Assembly (NCBI GenBank): GCA_913063125.1
Contig: CAJXZM010000033.1
Location: forward strand, 1-44,002
Direction: 5' to 3'
DNA from: an uncultured Gammaproteobacteria bacterium
GTDB taxonomy: Bacteria; Pseudomonadota; Gammaproteobacteria; Pseudomonadales; Ketobacteraceae
Length of the DNA: 44,002 nt
The position numbers and the translations under genes were made by a program. A model generated the notes under the pieces. That model had not been told where the DNA came from, searched no databases, and saw only the letters and a program-made list of their open reading frames with translations. Of this stretch, positions 7,937-17,212 are shown piece by piece (the first letter of the stretch is position 1; the number at the start of each line of letters is the position of its first letter).

Positions 7937-8926
7937 ATGAAAGTAGTTGTAACCGGTGGCGGTGGGTTTCTCGGCTCCCATCTTATTAGTGCATTACTAG
8001 AACAAGGACATACCGTAACAACGTTGTGCCGTGGGCGCTACCCAGCATTGGAAGCCAAAGGTGTACGTATTGTACAGGGCGATATTGCAGACGTTAATGT
8101 GGTGCGAGATGCCATTAATAATGCGGAGTATGTTTTTCACGTTGCGGCAAAGGCCGGGCATTGGGGTAAATACAAAGATTTCTATCAAACCAATGTGGTG
8201 GGAACAAAAAATATTATCGAAGCGTGTATGAACGCAGGCGTAAAACGCTTAATACATACCAGTTCACCTAGTGTGGTGATGAACAATATCAATATACATA
8301 ATGGCGATGAATCGCTCCCGTACCCAAATCGTTATGCGTCGCATTACCAAAAAACCAAAGCAATGGCCGAGAAGTTGGTGCTGAATGCTAACGGTGTTAA
8401 TGGGTTAGAAACGGTAGCGATTCGTCCTCATTTAATTCTGGGCCCTGGCGATAATAATCTACTGCCAAAACTAATAGAAAAATCTCGTCGAGGGGAGCTT
8501 GTCCAAATTGGGGATGGAGAAAATCGTGTCAGCGTCTGCTACGTGGATCATGCAGTACAGGCACATTTGCTAGCGATGCATGCGCCGTCTGCAGTAGGAA
8601 AAGCCTACTTTATTAATGAAACCGAGCCTGTAAATCTATGGGGTTGGTTAAATTCAATGCTAGTGCGTATTGGTGCTGAGCCGATTAAAAAGAAAATTTC
8701 TTATCCTGTCGCATATGGGTTAGGTGCAGTGTTGGAATGTGTTTACCGTTTGTATCCGTCATTAGGTGAGCCTTCAATCACACGATTTTTGGCAGCAGAA
8801 CTTTCAAAACATCACTATTTTTGCGTTGATAATGCAAAAAAAGACTTGGGATTTGAGTCGACTATCCCATGGAATGAATGTGAAGACAAAATTATTGAGT
8901 TCTATAAAGACGCTCAAAGTAATTAG
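7937..8926 (+). CDS. OleD-like NAD(P)-dependent beta-keto acid reductase (extended SDR)
   Basis: An extended short-chain dehydrogenase of 329 residues. The Rossmann motif is VTGGGGFLGSHL at residues 5-16, HVAAKAG follows near 71, HTSSPSV carries the catalytic Ser/Thr, and Y-x3-K is in SHYQKTKAMAEK. Close members include OleD, which reduces the beta-keto acid made by OleA to the beta-hydroxy acid used by OleC, as well as sterol dehydrogenases and epimerases. Position directly after the OleC-like gene favours the OleD role. Ribosome site AGGA is at 7926-7929. It is probably co-transcribed with the genes on both sides. Confidence 0.8.
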   Translation: MKVVVTGGGGFLGSHLISALLEQGHTVTTLCRGRYPALEAKGVRIVQGDIADVNVVRDAINNAEYVFHVAAKAGHWGKYKDFYQTNVVGTKNIIEACMNAGVKRLIHTSSPSVVMNNINIHNGDESLPYPNRYASHYQKTKAMAEKLVLNANGVNGLETVAIRPHLILGPGDNNLLPKLIEKSRRGELVQIGDGENRVSVCYVDHAVQAHLLAMHAPSAVGKAYFINETEPVNLWGWLNSMLVRIGAEPIKKKISYPVAYGLGAVLECVYRLYPSLGEPSITRFLAAELSKHHYFCVDNAKKDLGFESTIPWNECEDKIIEFYKDAQSN

Positions 8927-8949
8927 TATTAACACCATAAGGAAAATCA

Positions 8950-10095
8950 ATGCAGTTGTTTAAAAGACAGATTGAAATGAATTCAGGGTTGAGCAAAACT
9001 AGAATAATTACTGGTGTGACAGGATTTCTAGGAAGTCACTATGTCTACCGTTTATTGAAAGGAGACTCTGGACGAATATTTTCATTAGTAAGAGCGTCGT
9101 CAAAAACATACGGTAATGAAAGGTTGTTGGATGCTATTAATCTAGCAGCAAAAGGGTACAAGAAACCGGAAATTAGACGTGAATCTCCTGAATGCATCAC
9201 ACCAATACTGGGTGATATTTCTGAAAAATATTGTGGAATCTCAGATGAAGATACCCGTGATCTAAATGATGCGGGTATTGATGAGGTGTGGCACTTTGCC
9301 GCATCGCTAAATTTCGAGGAATCACGAAGAGAAAAAATCGAATCGATGAATTTACGCGGCACAGAAAACATACTGTCGTTAGTAAAGCAAGTCAATGCAA
9401 AAAGACTAATTTATGTGTCTACGGCGTATTCATCAGGGAAAATGGAAGGAAAAATTCCAGAAAAGATTCACTCGAATGAAACAGAATTTAACAATGTTTA
9501 CGAAGAAACCAAGTGCAGAGCTGAGAAGCAGGTAGTTACGTTCTGTCGAGAGAATAATATACTATTAACCATATTAAGACCGTCGATTGTTATTGGCCCA
9601 AATCAAACAAAAGGTACCGGTGGAAGTGAAACAGGACTGTACGGGTTCATTAGGGAGATGGTGGGGCTTTTAAACGTCACCAAAGCTAAGGACGTAGTTG
9701 CGCCTGTTGGGATACGTGGTGATTCGAAGGTAAATCTCAATTTCATCCCTATCGATCAGCTAGTTGATGATATTTTCTCAATTATGAACGACGATTTTGG
9801 AAGCCAAGAAATTTATCATTTGTCGAGTAACAGTAATGTCAACTTAGATAGATTTCTTCATATCGTGACAAAATCTGTCGGTCTTCCTGATCTTCATGTT
9901 ATCCCTTATGATTCGAAATCCATGTCGCGGGTGGAAACAAACTTGGATAGCCGTCTTGAGTTTTATTCGGGATATTTTAGATTTCCGAAAGAATTTTCAA
10001 GAAGTTTAGATCGGGTATGGAATGTGACAGAAGAAGATATTTTTGATTTTATTCGTTGTGCAATAGCAGAACATGGAGCAGTAAAAAATGCTTAA
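8950..10095 (+). CDS. Thioester-reductase-like extended SDR
   Basis: A 381-residue NAD(P)-dependent reductase of the NAD_binding_4/thioester-reductase group. It shows TGVTGFLGSHYVYRLL near residue 22, YVSTAYSSG near 154, and the catalytic Y-x3-K in YEETKCRAEK. This group reduces acyl thioesters (acyl-CoA, carrier-bound chains) to aldehydes, as in carboxylic acid reductases and male-sterility proteins. AAGGA lies seven bases before ATG 8950. The gene ends 8 bp inside the next one, indicating translational coupling. In this cluster it could supply an aldehyde or alcohol group to the lipid product (inference); a dehydrogenase acting on another sugar- or lipid-like substrate cannot be excluded. 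Confidence 0.78.
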   Translation: MQLFKRQIEMNSGLSKTRIITGVTGFLGSHYVYRLLKGDSGRIFSLVRASSKTYGNERLLDAINLAAKGYKKPEIRRESPECITPILGDISEKYCGISDEDTRDLNDAGIDEVWHFAASLNFEESRREKIESMNLRGTENILSLVKQVNAKRLIYVSTAYSSGKMEGKIPEKIHSNETEFNNVYEETKCRAEKQVVTFCRENNILLTILRPSIVIGPNQTKGTGGSETGLYGFIREMVGLLNVTKAKDVVAPVGIRGDSKVNLNFIPIDQLVDDIFSIMNDDFGSQEIYHLSSNSNVNLDRFLHIVTKSVGLPDLHVIPYDSKSMSRVETNLDSRLEFYSGYFRFPKEFSRSLDRVWNVTEEDIFDFIRCAIAEHGAVKNA

Positions 10096-11104
10096 CGAGC
10101 AAGAGTTTGATCGTGATTACGTTGAAAAATGTTATGGAGAAAATTTGGGGTTTATTAAGGACGAGTATTTTCGGTCAGAGATTGTTGGAGAAGAAAATAT
10201 TCCCTTCGACGAATCAGAGAATCGACCAGTAATATTTGTTGCTAACCACTCCGGAATGACATTGTCATGGGATAACGTTATTTTTGATGCAATGTTTTAC
10301 GATATTTTAAAATCACATTATAAAGACAAGGAAAAAGCATTAGACAAAAAGCTTCGACGATTAGTAGATCCCCAATTAATTGATGGTATGAAAAGTCTTA
10401 ATCTTTACGCTATTCCTAATTGGTGGTCCCGGCTAGGTTGTGTAAAAGCAACAATAGAGAACTTTGATAGTCTCTGCAATAAGAGTAATTTCTTGTTTTT
10501 ATCTCCTGAAGGTGTCGGTGGAATAAGTAAAGGATTTAATAAGCGCTATAAGTTGCAACCGTATTCTAGTTCATTTGTGTATATGGCAATAAAACATAAC
10601 GCATTAGTCGTTCCTATTAGCATTGTGAATGCTGAATATTTGCGACCATTTAATTATTCGATACCTTTTGTGAATAAGTTGGTAAAAAAGTACGCAGAAA
10701 TGCCGTATTTGCCCGTTGGAGAGAGCCTAATACAATTTCTATTTCCTGCAACTTTTCTTAATCCTTATCCAGCGAAAATTGTTTATAAGATCCATGAGCC
10801 AGTAACTCTCGACGGTGATTGCGATGCGTTGTCGAGAGACGATCTTAAGAATAAGGCAGAAGAGTTTCGAGTTTTTCACCAAGATCTTTTGGATAACGCT
10901 GTGAGTGATCACAGCCATCCTTACGATGTTAAGGGACTGGTAAAGGCATTTGCGCGTTCAAAGAATAAGAAAATGTTTTTACCCTTTTTTTGGCATGAAA
11001 TGTTTCATAAAACGGCCGAGTTGCACCCTGATTTAACACGTGCACACAAGGTGCCTTTTGGGTTTGGTTTGGTAAGTAAAGTGGCCGAAAGTAAAGGATA
11101 TTAG
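10088..11104 (+). CDS. PlsC-type 1-acylglycerol-3-phosphate acyltransferase family protein
   Basis: A 338-residue acyltransferase. The N-terminal active-site block FVANHSGMTLSWD resembles the NHxG...WD variant of the H-x4-D motif seen in distant PlsC-like proteins. Substrate-binding block III is FLSPEGVGG, and block IV is ALVVPISIV. No transmembrane segment is strong, so membrane association would be peripheral. It overlaps the upstream reductase by 8 bp. It probably esterifies an acyl chain onto the cluster product or its reduced alcohol form; the acceptor cannot be read from sequence. A hairpin follows the stop codon. Confidence 0.75.
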   Translation: MLNEQEFDRDYVEKCYGENLGFIKDEYFRSEIVGEENIPFDESENRPVIFVANHSGMTLSWDNVIFDAMFYDILKSHYKDKEKALDKKLRRLVDPQLIDGMKSLNLYAIPNWWSRLGCVKATIENFDSLCNKSNFLFLSPEGVGGISKGFNKRYKLQPYSSSFVYMAIKHNALVVPISIVNAEYLRPFNYSIPFVNKLVKKYAEMPYLPVGESLIQFLFPATFLNPYPAKIVYKIHEPVTLDGDCDALSRDDLKNKAEEFRVFHQDLLDNAVSDHSHPYDVKGLVKAFARSKNKKMFLPFFWHEMFHKTAELHPDLTRAHKVPFGFGLVSKVAESKGY

Positions 11105-11116
11105 CCTCTGCTGTCT

Positions 11117-11145
11117 AATCGAAGCGTTCTGAGACCGCTTCGATT
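11117..11145 (+). terminator. Intra-cluster hairpin (partial terminator or attenuator)
   Basis: Ten-base arms AATCGAAGCG (11117-11126) and CGCTTCGATT (11136-11145) enclose a nine-base loop between the acyltransferase stop and the P450 ribosome site. Only a weak T stretch follows, so partial termination or mRNA stabilisation is likelier than full termination. Confidence 0.5.
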
Positions 11146-11176
11146 GTTAATGATTGACTAGAAAGAAAGGATTTAC

Positions 11177-12565
11177 ATGAATACTGAAGTTATCGCCCCG
11201 TCGTCACAGAAAATAAAATACGGGAAGGCTCCTGGACCTACACTAAAAAATTCCATTTCAGGGTTAGTAAAACACCCGCTTAATTTTATCTATCAATCGG
11301 TTAAGGAATATGGATCGGTTGTTCGGATTCCCATGTATCCCCATGCCACTTTTATTGTGACTAACCCGGAATCGGTAAAGCGAATATTAAAGGCCGAAGA
11401 AGCGAATTACGACAAGCAAGTTCGTACTTATAAGAAACTTCGAATGTTTACCGGTGATGGAATAGCCACATCAACGGGAGAAACCTGGAAAGAACACCAG
11501 AATCTTACAACACCTTCATTTCACAATCGGTATATGGAGGGGTTTGCAGAAAATTTCGCGCAACAAGTTGAAATATTAATAAGTCAATGGGATAGCTTCT
11601 ATCAGAAAGGAATGTCGCTCGATATTGTTCCTTATCTGCATAAATTGTCCATCGATATTGGAACCAAAACGATGTTGGGTGTCGACTCTTCAAATGATCC
11701 CGCTTTAGAACTACAAGAGGCAATGGGGTTTATCTTTGAAGATGGACCAAAACGAATTTACGGAGTTAATCCGCCACTTTGGGTGCCAACGTCACGAAAC
11801 AAAAAGACGAAGAAAGCCATTGGGGTAATGGATGATTATATTTATGGACTAATCAATCGTCGTTTGGAGAGTGGTGAAGAAATAGATGACTTTTTGGGTC
11901 GGTTGGTAAAAGGAACAAAGAGAAAACAAGGGTTCCTAGTCGATAAACAAATGGTGAGAGATCTTACCGTGAATTTTCTTTTCGGCAATAGAGAAACTTC
12001 GGGAAATATGTTGGTTTGGATGTTCTATTTGCTTGCTCAAAACCCTGAGGCCGACGAAAAATTGTATAATGAGATCGTAACGGTGCTAGGGGATGATGTG
12101 CCGACTGATCAGCATTTAAAGAAAATGCAACTTCCTTATGCAATGAACGTTGTGAAGGAAACCTTGCGCCTCTATCCGACTGCACCGTTACTGCTTCGGC
12201 GAGCGGTAAAAGACGATGTTATTGAAGGTTATAAAATACCTGCTGACTCTGAAGTGATATTAAGTCCATTTATGACCCATCGAGATCCGCGTTATTGGGA
12301 TGCGCCTTTAAAATTTGACCCGGATCGTTTTAACGCAGAAAGAATTGAGAAGGTTCCTTACTTTGCGTATTTCCCTTTCGGAGCGGGTGGTCATATCTGT
12401 CCAGGAAAGAATTTCGCACTGCTTGAGTCACTTATTGCCTTAGTGATGATACGTAGAAAGTTCAAAATTGAATTGGTTAGTGATCCGGTTACCCTGATAA
12501 AAGAACCTGCTCTATTTTTGCAACCTAAAGGGCCCATCCACGTCAGGTTAGTGCCAAATAAATAG
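11177..12565 (+). CDS. Cytochrome P450
   Basis: A soluble bacterial P450 of 462 residues. The I-helix oxygen-activation segment is FGNRETSGN (acid plus Thr, with Asn-Arg replacing the usual Gly-x), the K-helix E-x-x-R is ETLRLYP near 327, and the haem loop FPFGAGGHICPG has the thiolate Cys408. These are all the residues needed for activity. The N-terminal GPTLKNSISGLVKHPL segment resembles fatty-acid-hydroxylating families such as CYP102- and CYP4-like enzymes. No N-terminal membrane anchor is seen. AAAGAAAGGA precedes the ATG. It presumably hydroxylates or otherwise oxidises the lipid chain made by the upstream genes; no ferredoxin or reductase partner lies in the window. Confidence 0.92.
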   Translation: MNTEVIAPSSQKIKYGKAPGPTLKNSISGLVKHPLNFIYQSVKEYGSVVRIPMYPHATFIVTNPESVKRILKAEEANYDKQVRTYKKLRMFTGDGIATSTGETWKEHQNLTTPSFHNRYMEGFAENFAQQVEILISQWDSFYQKGMSLDIVPYLHKLSIDIGTKTMLGVDSSNDPALELQEAMGFIFEDGPKRIYGVNPPLWVPTSRNKKTKKAIGVMDDYIYGLINRRLESGEEIDDFLGRLVKGTKRKQGFLVDKQMVRDLTVNFLFGNRETSGNMLVWMFYLLAQNPEADEKLYNEIVTVLGDDVPTDQHLKKMQLPYAMNVVKETLRLYPTAPLLLRRAVKDDVIEGYKIPADSEVILSPFMTHRDPRYWDAPLKFDPDRFNAERIEKVPYFAYFPFGAGGHICPGKNFALLESLIALVMIRRKFKIELVSDPVTLIKEPALFLQPKGPIHVRLVPNK

Positions 12566-12639
12566 TGTGAGGGTATCCAAATAACGAAATATATCTACAG
12601 TTTGGATGCCAAATATTTAAACTTATATGAAGAAAAGTG

Positions 12640-14931
12640 ATGAATAAAAAAATTAGCAATTTTATTGTAGATAATCCCAGGATGTTGTTGTGCCTATCAA
12701 TAGTCATAATTTTTATTGCCGCTATTGGAATTTCAAAAATATGGATTACCAATGATTTTAAGGTGTTTTTTGAACCCGATAGTACTCTCATTCAATCTCT
12801 TAATAAATTGGATGAGGAATACTCACAACACAATAGTGTATTTTTTGTGGTCGGCGCGAAAGAAGGTAGCGATGTTTTTGACCGAGAAACACTACAGGTA
12901 ATTGAGCGATTAACAAAGAAAAGTTGGGAGCTACCTTATGCAAAAAGCGTAGATTCTCTTGTGAATTACCAACATAGCCAATCAGCTGGTGAAGAATTGC
13001 TTGTCGGATCAATGCTAGAAGACCCGGGGGCGATGAGTCAAAAGGATATTGATCGTGCTCGCTCCATTTATCTCGATCATCCTTTGGTTACCGGACGGCT
13101 TGTTGACAAAAAGGGTAACGTTACCTTTGTGATGGTAACGTTTAATATCAATGATGCGTTTTCGGAAGAGCCCAAGGTAGCTGAGGCAGCTAACCTATTG
13201 TTAGAGGAGTTACGCCGGGATCACCCTGCTGTGCCTCTTTTCCTGACCGGACAAATTATGGGGAATCAGGCGTTTGCGGATGCAGTTGTGCAAGATATGT
13301 TGACTATAACGCCGTTAACCTACGGCCTGATTATCGCTCTTATGTCATTCATGTTGCGTAGTGTGGTTGCCACAATGATAAGCCTGCTTGTGGTGACGCT
13401 CTCAACTGTGTTCGCGGTAGGTGTGCATGGTTGGATCGATGGGATGGTTAATCCTATCGTTGGTTTCGCGCCTTATATGATACTTACGATAGCGGTGGCC
13501 GACTGTATTCATATCTATTCAATTTACTTTAGGGAACGAGGCTTAGGGTTAGATGTTTATTCGGCATTACAGAAAAGCATCAGCATAAATCTACAGCCGA
13601 TTGTGTTGACCAGTATTACCACAGCTATTGGTTTTATGTGCATGCATTTTAGCGATTCACCACCTTTCCGCGTGTTAGGAACGGTTGTAGCTCTAGGTGT
13701 TATGGCTGCATTATTTTTGTCTCTGGTTTTCTTGCCTGCAATGATTCAATTACTACCTGATACGAAACGCTATTCGCCTCCAAGAGGCTCCGACTTTATG
13801 AAAAAACTCTCATCAGTAATTATTCAGTACCCAAGGCGATTTTCTGTGGTAACCCTTGTTGTTGTTTGTATTCTGATGAGTGGCATTTCAAAAAATACTG
13901 TTGATGATAATTTTGTTCATTATTTTGATGATACCTTTGAATTCAGGCAGGCAAATGACTATGTGAATGACTATCTTCCCGGCATGCATAGCATCCATTA
14001 TGACCTGAAAGCAAAAGGAGAAAATGGTATTACCGATATTGAATATCTAACGGTGCTAGATAACTTCAAGCAATGGTATAGCCAGCAGCCAACGGTGGGT
14101 TATGTTGAGTCATTTAGTGACACCATTAAACAGCTTAATAAAAATATGCATAATGATGATCAGTCGTTTTATCGTTTACCCGAAAATAAAGAGCTTGCAT
14201 CTCAATACCTTCTGATTTATGAAATCTCTTTGCCCTTTGGTCACGACTTAACGTCACGAGTAAATTTTGATAAAAGTGCCACCAAGATGACAGTGAACAC
14301 ATGGTCAACTACCTCTAGTCAAATTCTTGCGCTAGAAAATAATGCTCAAAAGTGGTTACGTACCAACGGGCCAGAGTACATGTTCACTACCGGAGCCAGT
14401 ATGGATATTGTCTTTAGCAGTGTGTCCAACTCGAACGTAGTTAGTATGTTAAAAGGTTCCTTTATTGCGATGTTGCTAATTTCAGTGGTTCTGATTTTTG
14501 CACTAAGATCAATTAAATTGGGCTTGTTAAGCTTGGTACCCAACATTCTTCCCGCGGTGACTGCTTTTGGGGTCTGGGGCTTTGCTGATGGACGAATTGG
14601 ACTAGCGGTTTCGGTTGTTGCTTGTATGACGCTGGGTATTGTCGTTGACGATACGATCCATTTTATCAGTAAGTATAACTATGCGAGAAAGACGCTAAAA
14701 TCAAGTCCAGAGGATGCGATCGTTTACGCGTTTAACACTGTCGGAGTTGCTTTATTAATCACATCTGTCGTGTTTGTTGCTGGGTTTGGTATTATGTCGC
14801 TTTCCCATTATTTGGGAAATGCACAGATGGGTTTGTTAACTGCAATAACCATAACGATTGCATTGCTTGCAGATTTTTTGCTTTTACCTGTATTGTTACT
14901 GTTTGTGGATCGAAGTCGAGGGGAGATATAG
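12640..14931 (+). CDS. MMPL/RND-family lipid exporter
   Basis: A membrane transporter of about 763 residues with the two-fold RND arrangement: one N-terminal helix, a large extracytoplasmic domain, five or six helices, then the same again. The transmembrane acidic motifs are conserved in each half: ILTIAVADCIHIYSIYF near 283-299 and GIVVDDTIHFISKY near 668-681. The length and the single-protein form match the HAE3/MMPL subgroup, which moves hydrophobic molecules and polyketide or glycolipid products across the inner membrane. ATG 12640 is preferred over GTG 12637. It is the last gene of the run and presumably exports the cluster product. A hairpin lies about 55 bp after the stop. Confidence 0.9.
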   Translation: MNKKISNFIVDNPRMLLCLSIVIIFIAAIGISKIWITNDFKVFFEPDSTLIQSLNKLDEEYSQHNSVFFVVGAKEGSDVFDRETLQVIERLTKKSWELPYAKSVDSLVNYQHSQSAGEELLVGSMLEDPGAMSQKDIDRARSIYLDHPLVTGRLVDKKGNVTFVMVTFNINDAFSEEPKVAEAANLLLEELRRDHPAVPLFLTGQIMGNQAFADAVVQDMLTITPLTYGLIIALMSFMLRSVVATMISLLVVTLSTVFAVGVHGWIDGMVNPIVGFAPYMILTIAVADCIHIYSIYFRERGLGLDVYSALQKSISINLQPIVLTSITTAIGFMCMHFSDSPPFRVLGTVVALGVMAALFLSLVFLPAMIQLLPDTKRYSPPRGSDFMKKLSSVIIQYPRRFSVVTLVVVCILMSGISKNTVDDNFVHYFDDTFEFRQANDYVNDYLPGMHSIHYDLKAKGENGITDIEYLTVLDNFKQWYSQQPTVGYVESFSDTIKQLNKNMHNDDQSFYRLPENKELASQYLLIYEISLPFGHDLTSRVNFDKSATKMTVNTWSTTSSQILALENNAQKWLRTNGPEYMFTTGASMDIVFSSVSNSNVVSMLKGSFIAMLLISVVLIFALRSIKLGLLSLVPNILPAVTAFGVWGFADGRIGLAVSVVACMTLGIVVDDTIHFISKYNYARKTLKSSPEDAIVYAFNTVGVALLITSVVFVAGFGIMSLSHYLGNAQMGLLTAITITIALLADFLLLPVLLLFVDRSRGEI

Positions 14932-14985
14932 TTGGTCGTTATGGAGAAAGAAATGGAGCGTTAATTTTTAATGCTACCATTTTTA

Positions 14986-15021
14986 TGTTCCTTCGCAAAA
15001 CTAGTTATTTGCGAAGGAACA
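14986..15021. terminator. Hairpin ending the lipid cluster
   Basis: A 14-bp perfect stem (arms 14986-14999 and 15008-15021, core TTCCTTCGCAAA) with an eight-base loop, 54 bp after the exporter stop. No T tract follows on the plus strand. It is probably the end of the cluster transcript, but could need Rho or act by stabilising the 3' end. Confidence 0.55.
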
Positions 15022-15159
15022 GATAGCTCAGCGAGACATGTTTTTGGCAACTATTGGGTTTAATCTCCATAGGAAAATGTCAAAAATAAAAATGATTACT
15101 CAGTATTGGCCTTGTACCCAGGAAGCCGCTTATGCCTGGCTGAGCATAATCCTTAATAT

Positions 15160-15738
15160 AACAACTAGTTTTGCATGTAGTGGGAATCTAGCCCCTCTTT
15201 TCTGTCGGGATACCCTATTACGATGAACCCATGGGGTTGTTACAGCTAAGGGAGCAGTTTGCACAACGAATAGCAGAAAACGGTCGAATAGTCAGCGCTG
15301 ACGGACTATTGATTACTGGTGGGTGCCAGTATGCGTTACTACTGGCATTGATGGCGACAACAGAACCGAGGGACGTAGTGGAGACCCCAGATTTTTATGG
15401 TGCGTTTAAACTTCTGGAAGCATTGGGATGTAAAAGTGATCATGGTGTCGCCGAGCTTTGCCACACCTACGGGGGCTCCCATGCCAGACAAGAACAAACA
15501 ACGCATCCTCGCATTACCACAACCCAGAGGCATTGCAGTGATTGAGGATGATATTTACGGCGATTTGCATTTTGGTTTACAACGATCCCGCACACTGTAT
15601 TTCTTCGATAATACGGGTTCAGTATTGCCATGCTTTTTGTTTTTCAAATCCTTATCCCGTGATTTACGCTTTGGTTGGATAGCACCTGGGAAATACCAGG
15701 AACAAGGTATCGCCCATTTAGGGGAGAAAATAAAATAA
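15160..15738 (+). pseudogene. Decayed MocR/PdxR-type regulator (aminotransferase domain remnant)
   Basis: Pieces of a fold-type-I aminotransferase domain appear in consecutive frames. The first reads IPYYDEPMGLLQLREQFAQR and LLITGGCQYALLLALMATTEP (about 15205-15430). After a frame change it continues GAPMPDKNKQRI, then GIAVIEDDIYGDLHFG, then SLSRDLRFGWIAPGKYQ. Between the two blocks about 25-30 residues expected in the family are missing. The order and the IEDDIYGD motif are those of GntR-type regulators with an aminotransferase-like domain. There is no helix-turn-helix end and no start, so this is a non-functional remnant with at least one frameshift, an internal deletion and a lost N-terminus. 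Confidence 0.8.
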
Positions 15739-15747
15739 TGTATTAGC

Positions 15748-16827
15748 TTATTGAGACTTTTTGTCTGCTATTCGGTCGAGGGTAGGAATTCGCTTTTGCT
15801 CGGTTGAGGTGAAAAGCTCAATTCTTAGTGCGTTAATTTGTAGTTCTTTGTCTGGATCCGACAGGGCACTAGAATCTAAAATACTTTGGCGTTGTTGCTG
15901 ATAGTCACTAAATCGTGAGTCCCAGGCGGCGTTTTCGCGATCCGCTTTTGAAAATCGTTCTGCGGCTTCGTAACCATATACGTCAGCTCGCATCTGGAAA
16001 ATATCAATTTCACTCGCCCCTGATTCTCGAGCTTCGTTGATGCGAATAGCGAGTGCTTCTCTATCGCGTTCTTTTTGTCTGTGTGCTTGCTCTTTCGGTG
16101 GCAGTAACCTCTCTAGCTCTCGCCCTTTCTCTGCTATTTCTTCTTTCGAAAGAGTGTCATTGCTTCGAATTTCCAGCTGTCCTGCAATATAACTGGCCTG
16201 TTTGTCGTCTTCGGAAAAAAATGCATCATAGATCTCTTGGCCTAAATATGAGATACGAGTTTCTCTTCTAAGCCGAAACATGGTGAGGTAGTCGCTTCCT
16301 TTGTCAGCAAGTTTGACCTCTTCGGCTAAAGCACCCTCTACATCAACTAGTGCCTGTTTGTAAGCAAGGTAACGTTCCATCACGTTGATGGCTTCTGATC
16401 GTGCGGGCTCTTCCAGTTGCAAGGTAATAAATTCTCTAATGCGTTCAATAACTTGTTCGAGAGTTTCTTCTCCTATGGAAGAAAGGAAGTATTCAATCAG
16501 TGTTTTAATGGACTTAGTTATCACCAGGTGCCCTTGATCATCCACTGTAAAAGATGCAGGGATAGTGGTTCCCCTTAGAGAGCGGGGTAGCGGCCCGTAT
16601 TTAGATTGGTAGTTCTCATAAGTAATGGCGGGAGCAATATAGTTTGGTTTTGGTAGATCCAATTCTTGCTGTCTGATGTGTACCGAATCGGGCTCATTGT
16701 GAGAAGCTTTATTGTCGACGACTGCGTTAGTAAGGATATTGTCTATAACTTGGTTAGCTCGCCATAGGGCTGCAGCTGTTACCAAGCCAACAGCAATGAT
16801 AAGAATAATGACCACTTTTTTAACCAT
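15748..16827 (-). CDS. lifO: Lipase-specific foldase (lipase secretion chaperone)
   Basis: A 359-residue inner-membrane-anchored periplasmic chaperone. Residues 1-27 form a membrane anchor (VVIILIIAVGLVTAAALW). A variable linker follows, then the helical foldase domain. The family signature R-x-x-F-D-Y-(F/C)-L-(S/T)-A appears in altered form as KTLIEYFLSSIGE near residues 107-119. Heptad-like acidic helices such as REFITLQLEEPARSEAINVMERYLAYKQAL and MRADVYGYEAAERF follow family pattern. It folds the partner lipase in the periplasm before type II secretion. A strong GAGGAGG ribosome site precedes the ATG. Unlike the usual lipA-lif operon, the gene is divergent from its lipase. Confidence 0.9.
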   Translation of the reverse strand: MVKKVVIILIIAVGLVTAAALWRANQVIDNILTNAVVDNKASHNEPDSVHIRQQELDLPKPNYIAPAITYENYQSKYGPLPRSLRGTTIPASFTVDDQGHLVITKSIKTLIEYFLSSIGEETLEQVIERIREFITLQLEEPARSEAINVMERYLAYKQALVDVEGALAEEVKLADKGSDYLTMFRLRRETRISYLGQEIYDAFFSEDDKQASYIAGQLEIRSNDTLSKEEIAEKGRELERLLPPKEQAHRQKERDREALAIRINEARESGASEIDIFQMRADVYGYEAAERFSKADRENAAWDSRFSDYQQQRQSILDSSALSDPDKELQINALRIELFTSTEQKRIPTLDRIADKKSQ

Positions 16828-17212
16828 GCTGCCTCCTCACAAACATCTCCCAATTTGGATGTTGTTCACTCAATAATAGACGTTAGTTATAAGCTTTGCT
16901 TTGTAAGTAATTGAAACTGCTAAGTATAAGATTGTTTAGAAATGTTACCTGTTACCAACCGCTACAGGCAGGTGTTTCTCAAGGAAACAGTTTATAGAAC
17001 CTGCTGTTCACTCGTCTTGTCATTAGTTTGTCAGGTTGTTGATAGCAGGTGAAAAGAGAGTTAACTCACTGTTTTTTCGGATGGAAACGTATTCTGAAAA
17101 AGTGCCGCTTTGATCGGTTTTGATAGTGTTGTTAGTTGGCAGACTAAATGCAACGCAGCTCACAAAGAACGTAATTGAGATAAGTCAAGGCAATAGCCAA
17201 AGGTCGGTAACA
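16828..17212. promoter_or_regulatory. Divergent control region of foldase and lipase
   Basis: This 385-bp spacer must carry promoters for both genes. A perfect inverted repeat TGTTTC-N5-GAAACA lies at 16973-16989 and could be an operator. No clear consensus promoter pair was identified by eye. Confidence 0.4.
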
